This document shows positions 44,078-53,157 of a stretch of DNA of 64,000 bases, one piece after another. The first letter of the stretch is position 1, and each line of letters starts with the position of its first letter. This DNA comes from Ancylomarina sp963977525 (GTDB taxonomy: Bacteria > Bacteroidota > Bacteroidia > Bacteroidales > Marinifilaceae): contig CAXBPC010000008.1 in assembly GCA_963977525.1 (NCBI GenBank), positions 1 through 64,000 on the forward strand, given 5' to 3'. The notes beneath the pieces were generated by a model, which saw nothing but the letters and a program-made list of their open reading frames with translations, searched no databases and was not told where the DNA came from. A program made the translations under genes and the position numbers.

Positions 44078-46222
44078 TTATTCTTTAACAGAAATATCGC
44101 GACCTAAACGCTGTAGGTAGGCAATAACCGCAATAATCTCTTTCTCACTTGCCACTTCCACACCATTCTCTTTAAGATCAGCTGCAATCTCATCTGCTTG
44201 CGTCTTCAAATCTTCAAGAGCAACTACATCGTAATTTGCTGGGTATGGTGCTTCGTCATAAGGAACACCTAGCTTAATCATAACACGAATCTTAGCAGAC
44301 GTATTCTTAGTACTCAAATCATCCTTTATCAACCAAGGATAAGCTGGCATAATTGATTGTGCATTCATTTTTTGTGGATCCAACATATGGTTGTAATGCC
44401 AAACATTTGTTTTGTACATTTTCCCACCTACAACACCTTCACGAGCCAAGTCTGGACCTGTTCGTTTCGATCCCCATAGGTGTGGGTGATTGTAAACAAG
44501 TTCGCCTGCTTTAGAATAATCACCATAACGCTCCGTCTCCGATCTAAATGGACGAATCATTTGCGTATGACAGGTATTACATCCTTCACGGATATAAATA
44601 TCACGACCTTCTAATTCAAGTGGTGTATATGGTTTCACACTCTCTATAGTTGGTATATTCGACTTAATAAGGTAAGTAGGAATAACCTCAAAAGCACCAC
44701 CAATTAAAATGGCAACTGTTGCTAAGGCCATAAACTGAACTGGACGACGCTCTAACCAACGATGCCATCCTTCTCCCTTAGCACGTTTCGAAGAAGTAAC
44801 CAATGCTGGAGCAGAAGCTTCCTCATTATCAACACACTTGCCTGAAGCAGCTGTTTTTAATAGGTTATAAACCATTAAGAATAAGCCAATAAAGTAGAAT
44901 AATCCACCAAGAATTCTCATATGGTACATTGGTAAAATCTGAGTAATTGTCTCAAGGAAATTAGGGTAAGCTAACAAACCATCTGGTGTAAATTCTTTCC
45001 ACATTAATGTTTGAACAACTGCACCCCAATACAATGGAAGAGCATAGAAGATAATTCCTAAGGTTCCAATCCAGAAGTGAGCATTGGCTAATTTCTCAGA
45101 ATACAGTTTAGTTTTCCACATCTTTGGGAATAGGTAATACAACATACCAAAGGTTAAGAAACCATTCCATCCCATTGCACCAATATGTACGTGAGCAATA
45201 TTCCAATCCGTATAGTGAGTTAATGCATTCACCCATTTAAGTGACATCATTGGACCTTCAAAAGTTGACATTCCGTAAGCGGTAACAGCAACTACCATAA
45301 ACTTAAGCGTTGCACTATCGCGAACTTTATCCCAAGCACCTCTAAGAGTTAATAGACCATTAAACATACCACCCCAAGACGGAGCAATAAGCATAATAGA
45401 GAATACAACACCTAATGATTGTGCCCAATCTGGTAAAGCAGTATATAACAAGTGATGAGGACCAGCCCAAATATATAGGAATACTAATGCCCAAAAGTGA
45501 ATAATAGATAATCGATATGAGTAAACAGGACGATTAGCTGCCTTAGGCAAGAAATAGTACATCAAACCTAAATATGGAGTCGTCAAGAAAAATGCAACCG
45601 CATTATGACCATACCACCATTGAACCAAGGCATCTTGTACACCTGCATAAACAGGATATGATTGTAACCAGCTATATGGAATCTCAATTGAATTACCAAT
45701 ATGCAGAACTGCAACCGTCACAAATGTGGCAATATAGAACCATATCGATACATATAAATGATCCGCTCTTCTTCTCAATATCGTTCCAAACATATTCCAT
45801 CCAAACACAACCCAAATAATGGTAAGTGCGATATCAATAGGCCATTCAAGTTCGGCATATTCTTTACTGGTTGTGATTCCTAAAACAAAGGTTACAGCAG
45901 CAGATACAATAATAGCCTGCCAACCCCAGAAGTGAACCCAACTCAATTTATCGCTAAACATACGAGCCTTTAACAGACGCTGAAGCGAATAATACACTGC
46001 AGTAAAAATACCATTACCAACAAAGGCAAAGACCACCGCATTAGTATGAACTGGCCTAATTCTACCAAATGAGGTATAAGCCAAATTGAAATTAAAAACG
46101 GGGAACGCCAATTGTAAAGCAGCCAAAAGACCGACCAACATTCCGACTACACCCCACAATATGGTAGCGTAAGCAAAATATTTTACGATTTTGTTATCGT
46201 AAGAAAAATGTTGTGTTTCCAT
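44078..46222 (-). CDS. ccoNO: cbb3 cytochrome c oxidase, fused subunits I and II
   Basis: 714 residues. The N-terminal 460 residues are CcoN: twelve membrane helices with haem and CuB histidines in the contexts RPVHTNAVVFAFVGN, QWWYGHNAVAFFLT, GPHHLLYTALPDW and IAHVHIGAMGWNG. A linker helix (about 495-515) leads into CcoO, with GCNTCH (C548, C551, H552) and a likely Met ligand in SIMPAY. The fusion of N and O is common in Bacteroidota. This is the catalytic core of the high-affinity oxygen reductase. Confidence 0.96.
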   Translation of the reverse strand: METQHFSYDNKIVKYFAYATILWGVVGMLVGLLAALQLAFPVFNFNLAYTSFGRIRPVHTNAVVFAFVGNGIFTAVYYSLQRLLKARMFSDKLSWVHFWGWQAIIVSAAVTFVLGITTSKEYAELEWPIDIALTIIWVVFGWNMFGTILRRRADHLYVSIWFYIATFVTVAVLHIGNSIEIPYSWLQSYPVYAGVQDALVQWWYGHNAVAFFLTTPYLGLMYYFLPKAANRPVYSYRLSIIHFWALVFLYIWAGPHHLLYTALPDWAQSLGVVFSIMLIAPSWGGMFNGLLTLRGAWDKVRDSATLKFMVVAVTAYGMSTFEGPMMSLKWVNALTHYTDWNIAHVHIGAMGWNGFLTFGMLYYLFPKMWKTKLYSEKLANAHFWIGTLGIIFYALPLYWGAVVQTLMWKEFTPDGLLAYPNFLETITQILPMYHMRILGGLFYFIGLFLMVYNLLKTAASGKCVDNEEASAPALVTSSKRAKGEGWHRWLERRPVQFMALATVAILIGGAFEVIPTYLIKSNIPTIESVKPYTPLELEGRDIYIREGCNTCHTQMIRPFRSETERYGDYSKAGELVYNHPHLWGSKRTGPDLAREGVVGGKMYKTNVWHYNHMLDPQKMNAQSIMPAYPWLIKDDLSTKNTSAKIRVMIKLGVPYDEAPYPANYDVVALEDLKTQADEIAADLKENGVEVASEKEIIAVIAYLQRLGRDISVKE

Positions 46223-46256
46223 GTATGTTATAGATTATTGATTATGCATATGGGTA

Positions 46257-46547
46257 TTAACTAATATCCTTGTTTGGTTTAGACGCTTTCGCGTTGTTTT
46301 CTGACCCACGTCCGTGTGTGTCTATTTTATTTTTGTGCGTTTCCTCGTTTTCCTGTTCTTGTTTAGACGCATGTCCATGCGTCTCTACCTTGTTCTGTTC
46401 TTCTATTTCTTGGTCATCGAATAAAATTCTGACCGATGGTGAATAATGATCATCATACTGACCTTTCTTAACGGCCCATAAAAAACCTATTAAGAAGCCT
46501 CCAGCCACTACCATACTCACCGCTATTAAAACAAATATTACACTCAA
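46257..46547 (-). CDS. ccoS: cbb3 assembly protein CcoS with a repeat-derived tail
   Basis: 96 residues. The first 45 are an ordinary CcoS: one membrane helix (about 3-26), then WAVKKGQYDD. CcoS proteins are usually only about 50-65 residues. Here a hydrophilic tail of about 45 residues contains two copies of a short motif, VETHGHASK and IDTHGRGSE. In DNA the first copy is a near-perfect palindrome (46365-46384, arms AGACGCATG/CATGCGTCT). The tail therefore looks like an insertion of an intergenic palindromic repeat kept in frame. Confidence 0.88.
   Translation of the reverse strand: MSVIFVLIAVSMVVAGGFLIGFLWAVKKGQYDDHYSPSVRILFDDQEIEEQNKVETHGHASKQEQENEETHKNKIDTHGRGSENNAKASKPNKDIS
46301..46388. 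repeat. Two copies of a palindromic element inside ccoS
   Basis: Copy 1, 46361-46388: a perfect 9-bp inverted repeat with a 2-base centre (46365-46373 with 46376-46384), and two more matching pairs at the outside. The right edge reads CGTCTCTAC, which resembles GTAGAGACG-type palindromes of Bacteroidota and cyanobacteria. Copy 2, about 46301-46323, is a decayed version with the same GAC..CA.GTCC centre. Both are read in the same frame on the minus strand. Confidence 0.8.
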
Positions 46548-46582
46548 GTTTCAATTTTTAATCTTGTATATAATCAAACAGC

Positions 46583-49063
46583 TTAATTAAGCTGCACACG
46601 TTTTTTACTTACTTCACCTATACTTGGCAAAACTGTTTCCCTTTTATTCAATAGATCTGATTCTTTATTTCTAGCAAAATAGCTCGTTGTAAAACTTGCA
46701 AAGGCTACTACTGAAATAGAACTTATAGGCATTAATAATGCCGCTACAATAGGAGATAAAATTCCCTGAACTGCAAAATACAAACCGAATAAATTATATG
46801 CGAACGATAAAAGGAAACTAAGTCTAACAACCCACATCCCTTTCTTCGATATATTTAAAAACCTCTTCAAATCTTGAAATTTTGAAGCTTCCAAAATAGC
46901 ATCACAAGCTGGCGAAAAATGGTAAATATCATCTGCAATAGATATACCCACATCACTCACCTTTAAAGCTCCAGCATCATTCAAGCCATCGCCTATCATT
47001 AATATTTTTTTTCCACTCCCTTTTAGAGATTGGATATACTCCAACTTATCTTTAGGAGACTGGTTGAATAATAAGTTTGAGTTCTTAGGGAAGATCTTAG
47101 CCAAATTTGATTTCTCAGCATCATTATCACCCGAAAGAACATGTAATCCGTAAGTCGACGATAAGGAAGTGATCAACTCATTTAAACCAGTTCGATACTG
47201 ATTACTCAAGATAAATCGACCTTTTACTTTTCCATCTATAGAAACATAAACCTCGGTAGAACCGGATAAATTTTCAGCTTTAGAATCTAGGACAAAACTT
47301 GCTGAACCTATCTTCACTTCTCTTCCCTCAATTTCACCTGTCAATCCTAAAGAAACCATCTCTTTAAAATCATCAACTTTTTTAGCCTCATAATTCCCTA
47401 GATGATCGTAAAGTATTGTGCTCAACACATGAGATGAATGTCGAGCTAAGGATTTAACGGCATTAAAATCTTCTTCGTTTAAGGCTTCTCCATCATATTT
47501 TACACTCACAGCATCAGCTTGAGTAATAGTTCCTGTTTTATCGAAAACAATCGTATCAACACGACTTAGTGCTTCTACGATATCGGCACCTTTTAAATAG
47601 ATTCCTAATCGGCCTAGCATTCGCATGGTGTTACCAAGAGCGAAAGGTGATGATAAGGCTAAAGCACAAGGACAAGCAACAATCAAAACCGATGTAAAAG
47701 CAAACACTGCTTTAGTCGTATCGTTAAGCATCCAATAAAAACCCGCCAAAGCCCCAATGGCAATCACAATTAAAGTAAAATACTTACTTATCTGATCGAT
47801 TAAAGAATTCAATTTTGAGAAATAAATTTCTTTATCCTCCGACTGATTCCAAAGTTGTGTCAAACGAGATTGAATAACCTCTTTTTCAATGCACATTTCA
47901 ATAGCACCACCTACTTGCTTGCCTCCTGCAAATAAATGATCACCTATTGATTTTGAAACAGATCTTGACTCTCCTGTGACAAAACTATAATCAATTAAAG
48001 CTTCACCTTTGGTCAATATCGCGTCAGCAGGAATCAATTCTTGATTTCTTATAAGAATAAGATCTCCCTTCTTTAACTTATTGATCTGAGTACTTTCCTC
48101 TTCCCCATCAATAATTTTACTTACAGCAACAGGGAAGTATGAACGGTAATCACGCTCAAATGATAAAGCTTGATAGCTTTTACTTTGATACCATTTACCA
48201 ATCAGTAAAAAGAAAATTAAACCCGTAAGTGAATCCATATAACCAGAACCTGTGCTGGTAAATATTTCAAAACTAGATTGTACGAAGAGAGTGATAATAC
48301 CTAATGAAATAGGCACATCAATATTTATAAATTTATGTTTTAAACCTTTGAATGCAGAAATGATATAGTCGTTCCCACTATAAAAGAGAACAGGTAGGAC
48401 TAGCAGAAAATTCATCATTCCAAAAAATGATTTAAAATTACTTTCCAAATATTCTGAGCCCGGCACATACTCAGGTAAGCTTAGTAACATGATGTTACCA
48501 AAACCAAAACCTGCAACACCTATTTTGTATAGAAGTTTCTTATTAGCATCCTGATTCTTTTTCTCTTGAAGATTATCAAGCGTAATTTCAGGAATATAGT
48601 GGATTGATGCTAGTAACTCAGCTAAAGCACGAAGGCTTAATTCATCGGAATCAAAAGTCACTGTCACTTCCTTTTTAACAAAGTTGACAGTAGATTTTAA
48701 GACAGCTTTATTTAAAATATGTAAATGTTCGAGTAACCAAATACACGAGCTACAATGTATACCCGGAATATACAAGCTTACTTTACGAATTGATTCTTCT
48801 GAGAATTCATAAAGCTTAGAACTAATCTCTTCATCATCAAGGAAAGCATACTTCTCCTTGAATTTCCCTTCCTCAACACGAATCCCTGGAGTAGACTCAA
48901 TATTGTAATAAGAACAAAGTTCATTTTCGTTCAAGAGCTGATAAACTGTAGAACAACCTGAGCAACAAAATGGCTTACCATCCCAAATTACAGGATGTTT
49001 ACCACAATCGTCGCCACAATGGATACAGGCTTCGTTCTTTGTAACTTCAGCTATTTTCGTCAT
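46583..49063 (-). CDS. ccoI: CcoI, copper-exporting P-type ATPase for cbb3 assembly
   Basis: 826 residues. A cysteine-rich N-terminal metal-binding region (CIHCGDDCGKH, then CCSGC) precedes an HMA domain with GIHCSSC (about 99-105). Eight membrane helices carry the ion-channel motif CPCALALSSP. The P-domain has DKTGTIT and the hinge MIGDGLNDAGAL. This is the CopA2/FixI type, which delivers copper for the cbb3 oxidase. It ends about 35 bases before ccoS. Confidence 0.95.
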   Translation of the reverse strand: MTKIAEVTKNEACIHCGDDCGKHPVIWDGKPFCCSGCSTVYQLLNENELCSYYNIESTPGIRVEEGKFKEKYAFLDDEEISSKLYEFSEESIRKVSLYIPGIHCSSCIWLLEHLHILNKAVLKSTVNFVKKEVTVTFDSDELSLRALAELLASIHYIPEITLDNLQEKKNQDANKKLLYKIGVAGFGFGNIMLLSLPEYVPGSEYLESNFKSFFGMMNFLLVLPVLFYSGNDYIISAFKGLKHKFINIDVPISLGIITLFVQSSFEIFTSTGSGYMDSLTGLIFFLLIGKWYQSKSYQALSFERDYRSYFPVAVSKIIDGEEESTQINKLKKGDLILIRNQELIPADAILTKGEALIDYSFVTGESRSVSKSIGDHLFAGGKQVGGAIEMCIEKEVIQSRLTQLWNQSEDKEIYFSKLNSLIDQISKYFTLIVIAIGALAGFYWMLNDTTKAVFAFTSVLIVACPCALALSSPFALGNTMRMLGRLGIYLKGADIVEALSRVDTIVFDKTGTITQADAVSVKYDGEALNEEDFNAVKSLARHSSHVLSTILYDHLGNYEAKKVDDFKEMVSLGLTGEIEGREVKIGSASFVLDSKAENLSGSTEVYVSIDGKVKGRFILSNQYRTGLNELITSLSSTYGLHVLSGDNDAEKSNLAKIFPKNSNLLFNQSPKDKLEYIQSLKGSGKKILMIGDGLNDAGALKVSDVGISIADDIYHFSPACDAILEASKFQDLKRFLNISKKGMWVVRLSFLLSFAYNLFGLYFAVQGILSPIVAALLMPISSISVVAFASFTTSYFARNKESDLLNKRETVLPSIGEVSKKRVQLN

Positions 49064-49094
49064 ATTGCAGACTCATTAGTCTTAATCGAAAACA

Positions 49095-49223
49095 ATGTTC
49101 TCTGATTCAACTCTTATTTATATTATTGCAGGTGTTACTCTTGCTCATTTCCTATCTGGGATAGGCTATTTACTTTATAAGTTAGGCTTTGCACCCAAAA
49201 AGAAAAAAGATAATATTGAGTAA
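49095..49223 (+). CDS. Small single-helix membrane protein (42 residues)
   Basis: An ATG at 49095 opens a 42-residue frame that ends with TAA at 49223. The product has one clear membrane helix (about 7-31, IYIIAGVTLAHFLSGIGYLL) and a lysine-rich tail (PKKKKDNIE), as expected for a small inner-membrane protein with the tail in the cytoplasm. It fills the space between ccoI and the cytochrome gene, on the opposite strand from both. I have a weak memory of similar small proteins in related cco regions. No ribosome-binding site or promoter motif is obvious. Confidence 0.6.
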   Translation: MFSDSTLIYIIAGVTLAHFLSGIGYLLYKLGFAPKKKKDNIE

Positions 49224-49235
49224 TCAATTGAGAAT

Positions 49236-50150
49236 CTAACTAGATTTAGTTCTCATTTTTGATAACTGAAACACTTGGAATAGAACCATAAATATTACAC
49301 CCCAAATACCAATTACGCCTAAAATATAACTTGCGATAATCCAAATTGGAGCATTCGCTCTTGTTCCCCACATAGCTCTTTCATCAAGAGGATTCTTAGG
49401 GTTTGTTGGAACAGCAATTGACAAAACACGTTTCTCTTCAATTACCCCATATTCATCTTCATCGGTAATCTTTATCGTTAGATCAACTTGTCCTTCTCTG
49501 TCACCAGGAAGATCGGTTGGAAACTGAATCAATAATTTACCATTCGCATCGGTATAAGCTTCTTCACCTGAAACATCTAATTGACCAAATGATCTCTTTA
49601 CAAGAAAACTCAATTCAACTCCTTCAAGGCCAGTACGTTTCCCGTTCTTCTTCAAGCCAGTTAAATGTGCCTTTAGTTTCTTGTGCTCTGTGTCAACATT
49701 AAGCTCAATTTTAACATCAGTTACTTCAGGATTCACAACAGCTTTTGTAACAACTGCTCTCTTTTTATTCTTATCGAAAGAACGCAAATAAGCAATTACC
49801 ATCCATTTGCTCTCATCGTTTAAAGTTTTCTCGAAAGTTGGCATGGCATCTTTACCTACTTTAACCTTGTGATAAATTTCACCATCAGACTGAATAAGGA
49901 AATTTTGAGATCCTAAATCAGATGGAGCAGGAACTAAAGGCAACATATTAGCCTTAGTTGGATCTCCATGACAAGACTTACAGTTAGTTTGATATAATTT
50001 CTTTCCTGTACTTATATTTTTCTTGCTTAACTCATATGGGTTAAGCTTCTTTTTTGCGGTAGTAGATACTTCCCAATCCTCAGCAGATGCCGAATTCATA
50101 AAGGCAAATACAAGAACAAGAGTCGCTAATATAGTGGATAAGTTTTTCAT
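49236..50150 (-). CDS. Membrane-anchored cytochrome c with an immunoglobulin-like domain
   Basis: 304 residues with a signal peptide (cleavage near ASAE). One class I haem site CKSCH (57-61), with a Met ligand probably in AMPTFE near 102. Residues about 140-250 form a strand-rich domain (VELNVD, GKLLIQFP, VDLTIKITD). A C-terminal membrane helix (about 270-296) anchors it. It is the third gene of a set with the NrfD-like and FeS proteins and probably passes electrons to the cbb3 oxidase. Confidence 0.88.
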   Translation of the reverse strand: MKNLSTILATLVLVFAFMNSASAEDWEVSTTAKKKLNPYELSKKNISTGKKLYQTNCKSCHGDPTKANMLPLVPAPSDLGSQNFLIQSDGEIYHKVKVGKDAMPTFEKTLNDESKWMVIAYLRSFDKNKKRAVVTKAVVNPEVTDVKIELNVDTEHKKLKAHLTGLKKNGKRTGLEGVELSFLVKRSFGQLDVSGEEAYTDANGKLLIQFPTDLPGDREGQVDLTIKITDEDEYGVIEEKRVLSIAVPTNPKNPLDERAMWGTRANAPIWIIASYILGVIGIWGVIFMVLFQVFQLSKMRTKSS

Positions 50151-50165
50151 GTGTTTCTTGATTTT

Positions 50166-51506
50166 TTATTCCTCAATTTTATAATCAATTCCCTTCTGAT
50201 CAGCAATCTCACAGATAGGTACTACCGGGAAGATTTTGGCCAAAACCGTAATAATAAGTAGTGCCAAAGCAAAACTCAATACTGTGACCGTAATTTCAAC
50301 TGATGATGGAAAATAATGTTTAAAATGATCGGGAACATTCTGAATAGGAAGATGCGGGTGTAACATTGTAGGAATTACAATCACATAACGCTTAAACCAA
50401 GCACTAGCTAATATAAATATAGAAATGATCATGATTGGCTTTGGCATTCTGAAACGCTTATTCACCATTAACATTATTGGAAGAATATTTCCTAAAAGTT
50501 GAGATGACCAGAACATGATTGCCCAAGATCCGAAGAATAACTCCTTAAGGTGAACACTATCTCCTGTTTTCATTTTATAACCCGGAACTAAAAACTCATT
50601 CACATTAAAATACAAGTAAACCAAACAAACAGCGACCATTAACTTACCCATTTTATCGAAATGCAATTCGGTAATATAGTCTTGTAGTTTGTAGTTTACT
50701 CTAAAGAAATACATGGCAACAATCAAAGCTGCAGAACCTGCAACAAATGCACCTGCTACGAAATACGGACCGAAGATTGTCGTATCCCATCCATTACGAA
50801 GAGTTGCTGCGAATAACCATGATGTTACTGTATGAATAGCTAAACCAACAGGAACAATAAGAACCATTAAAGTTCTAATCATTTTATGAAGATGCTTATG
50901 CTGCTCTGGCGTATTAGTATAACCAAATGAAAGAATTGAATATAGCTTCTTTAAAATTGGAGGTGCTGTCTTAAGCTCTTTCTTACAGATAGCCAAATCT
51001 GGAATCATTGGTAGAATCAATAAAAGAGTACTAATAACTAAGTAAGTTGTTATAACAGTAACATCCCACAAAATTGGTGACTGAAATCGTCCGTGAATCA
51101 AAACGTTGATTACTCTATCTGGACGACCCATATCAAGAACAATTACCAAGCCTGCCACTGCAACGAAAGCAACGGCAATAATCTCAGCTATCCTTGATAT
51201 TGGTGCAATCCAATCAACTTTTAGCAAACCAAGTATCGATGAAATCAGCATTCCAACCAAACTTACCGCAACAAAGAATACGAAGTTGGCGATATAAAGT
51301 CCCCAAGATACATAGTCACGCATTCCGGTTACACCAAGACCATCACGAAGCTGTACGTAATATGCCCAACCTCCTACGGCAATAATTGTAATTAGAAAAA
51401 CAATCCATAATTCCAGTCCTCTATGATTTTGCATTGGACGAAGAACATCTTGTTTTAATTTCTCAAAGGAAAGTGTTGTTTCTTTCGATTTTGTATTGTC
51501 ATTCAT
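50166..51506 (-). CDS. NrfD/PsrC-like membrane protein
   Basis: 446 residues with about ten membrane helices. Typical features are DYVSWGLYIANFVFFVAVSLVGMLISS, DMGRPDRVINVL, HTVTSWLFAATLRNGWDTTIFGPYFVAGAFVAG and LHFDKMGKLM. Proteins of this type bind menaquinol and link it to FeS proteins. It has the same fold as ActC in this window. It lies between the FeS protein and the cytochrome, with spacings of 55 and 15 bases. Confidence 0.9.
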   Translation of the reverse strand: MNDNTKSKETTLSFEKLKQDVLRPMQNHRGLELWIVFLITIIAVGGWAYYVQLRDGLGVTGMRDYVSWGLYIANFVFFVAVSLVGMLISSILGLLKVDWIAPISRIAEIIAVAFVAVAGLVIVLDMGRPDRVINVLIHGRFQSPILWDVTVITTYLVISTLLLILPMIPDLAICKKELKTAPPILKKLYSILSFGYTNTPEQHKHLHKMIRTLMVLIVPVGLAIHTVTSWLFAATLRNGWDTTIFGPYFVAGAFVAGSAALIVAMYFFRVNYKLQDYITELHFDKMGKLMVAVCLVYLYFNVNEFLVPGYKMKTGDSVHLKELFFGSWAIMFWSSQLLGNILPIMLMVNKRFRMPKPIMIISIFILASAWFKRYVIVIPTMLHPHLPIQNVPDHFKHYFPSSVEITVTVLSFALALLIITVLAKIFPVVPICEIADQKGIDYKIEE

Positions 51507-51561
51507 AAGTAAACTGATTTTCTATGAATATTTGATATATCGTGTGTGTTTTAATCTCTGA

Positions 51562-52497
51562 TTAATGAAGGTTCTCCTCATTCAATAGATCACCATTGAA
51601 TTCGAAAGCTCTATTCTTTGGAGGCAAGTAAAAAACTCGAGGCTTAGTTCCTAGCTCTTCCATTAAGGTATAACCGGCGTTATCCTCAATCAATTTAGAG
51701 AAACGAACTGTTTCACCACTTGTTCCATTGGTAACGGCATCTTCATTTCTATCTCCAAAATAGTAAACACCATTAGGACAAGCAGAAACACAAGACGGTA
51801 ACTTATCTTCGCGAAGACGATCGGCACTAAATAGACACTTACTTACTGTACCTTTTTTCTGTGGTACATTCGCCTCAATATTATAGGTTAAATCTTTATA
51901 CTTTTCGGCATCCTTAGGCTCAGTCCATTGGAATATACGCGCTGAATAAGGACAAGCTGCAATACAGAAACGACAACCAATACAACGCTCATTGTCAATC
52001 AAAACGATACCATCTTGACGTTTAAAAGTCGCATCAACAGGACACACTTTTGTACAAGGGGGATTATCACAATGCTGACAGGGCTTAGGCATAAAATAAG
52101 GAGCTGTATGCTCAGCATCCTGCATTTGCAGAACATTAATATGATGCTGATCGGCTCTTAACTGGTGATGATTTTGACAAGCAGACATACACTTACGTGC
52201 ATTTCTACATTTACTCAAATCGATAACCATTACAAATGATTTACCAGCGATTCCCTCGCGCCCTCTTTGTTGAAGCTCATCGAGAGGTTCGTTGACTGTA
52301 GGACGAAGTTGATTTTTATCAACCTGAACAAGTTGCCCATCTGCAGTTAACAAGTTAACCATTTCACTAGGTTCTTCGGCTGCAGCTTTAGCGGCACCTA
52401 GAAGTGAAAAACTACTTACAACCCCAGCTGCACCAACAGTTACTCCAAAACTTTTTAGAAAATTTCGTCTACCCTTATCGGAAGTTTTTTGTGTCAT
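51562..52497 (-). CDS. Tat-exported FeS electron-transfer protein (DsrO/HybA-like)
   Basis: 311 residues with a twin-arginine signal (GRRNFLKSFG at 9-18). Four cysteine motifs: I C97/A100/C103/C107, II C140/C143/C148/C152, III C172/C175/C178/C182, IV C221/S224/C236/C240. Motifs II and III are complete [4Fe-4S] sites, but I and IV each have a non-cysteine (Ala, Ser) at the second position. In ferredoxin pairing, I and IV form the linked cluster pair, so both may be [3Fe-4S] or altered. First gene of the long run into the cbb3 genes. Confidence 0.9.
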   Translation of the reverse strand: MTQKTSDKGRRNFLKSFGVTVGAAGVVSSFSLLGAAKAAAEEPSEMVNLLTADGQLVQVDKNQLRPTVNEPLDELQQRGREGIAGKSFVMVIDLSKCRNARKCMSACQNHHQLRADQHHINVLQMQDAEHTAPYFMPKPCQHCDNPPCTKVCPVDATFKRQDGIVLIDNERCIGCRFCIAACPYSARIFQWTEPKDAEKYKDLTYNIEANVPQKKGTVSKCLFSADRLREDKLPSCVSACPNGVYYFGDRNEDAVTNGTSGETVRFSKLIEDNAGYTLMEELGTKPRVFYLPPKNRAFEFNGDLLNEENLH

Positions 52498-52650
52498 ATC
52501 TCAAGAATTTGCTCAGTCACGATTTAGGAATACTTATGTATAGATCTACCTTATCGTATTTACAAAATGTGTATAAATACACTTCGAATATTATTGTTAT
52601 TATCCTAAAAAACTAAGTTCTATTTCTGTCGGAACCGTTTGCAGAACATT

Positions 52651-52658
52651 CAAAGATA
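52651..52658 (-). promoter_or_regulatory. Possible -7 element of the FeS-NrfD-cytochrome-cco run
   Basis: CAAAGATA on the plus strand reads TATCTTTG on the minus strand, an exact TAnnTTTG match. The leader would be about 145 bases, long enough for regulation. A CAA at 52682-52684 is too far for a normal -33. Confidence 0.45.
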
Positions 52659-53098
52659 AATAATATTTTCAGATTATTTAACAATTAGAAACTCATGTTA
52701 AAATTTAAAATATGATAACAAAAACTACTACCAAAAGACTATTATTCTGCATATTACACACTATTAAAAATACCAATGACTATGAAAATTCAATTAATCT
52801 AAATCCCGCAAACTAAACCTTTAAAGATCCTCTTATCTTAATTACCAGTCACTTACAAACATAAACGAAGCTTTATTTCAACGATTAATTCACCTTAAAA
52901 AGCTTGATTGATTTTTCTAAACAGCTTATAAAGTAAGTCTATCATCAAATAAACAACACTATCATCAAAACCATTCATAATACTGATACATATGCAATTA
53001 AAGCCATCTTTTCTCAAAAACCGAAATTACCCCATCATGTTTTATAAGACATTAGTAGAATGAATTGATTTAGAATTTCCTTAAAACAATTAAAAGCG

Positions 53099-53106
53099 TA
53101 ATTTTG
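53099..53106 (+). promoter_or_regulatory. Predicted -7 element of the DAHP synthase gene
   Basis: TAATTTTG matches TAnnTTTG and gives a leader of about 45 bases before the ATG at 53158. Confidence 0.5.
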
Positions 53107-53157
53107 CACGAATCTTTTCAGCCAAAAATATGTTTACATCCGGCCTAACTTAAGACT

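Larger units (their letters stand above)
52498..53157. other. 660-bp intergenic region between the FeS protein and the DAHP synthase gene
   Basis: No gene. It holds promoter motifs for both sides (52651-52658 minus, 53099-53106 plus). The middle is A/T-rich without long repeats. No FNR-like inverted repeat was found, although the cbb3 run is expected to respond to oxygen. Confidence 0.6.

Noticed and set aside
52498..53157. FNR/CRP-type operator upstream of the cbb3 run
   Set aside because: No TTGAT-N4-ATCAA-like inverted repeat was visible; single half-site resemblances were not enough.
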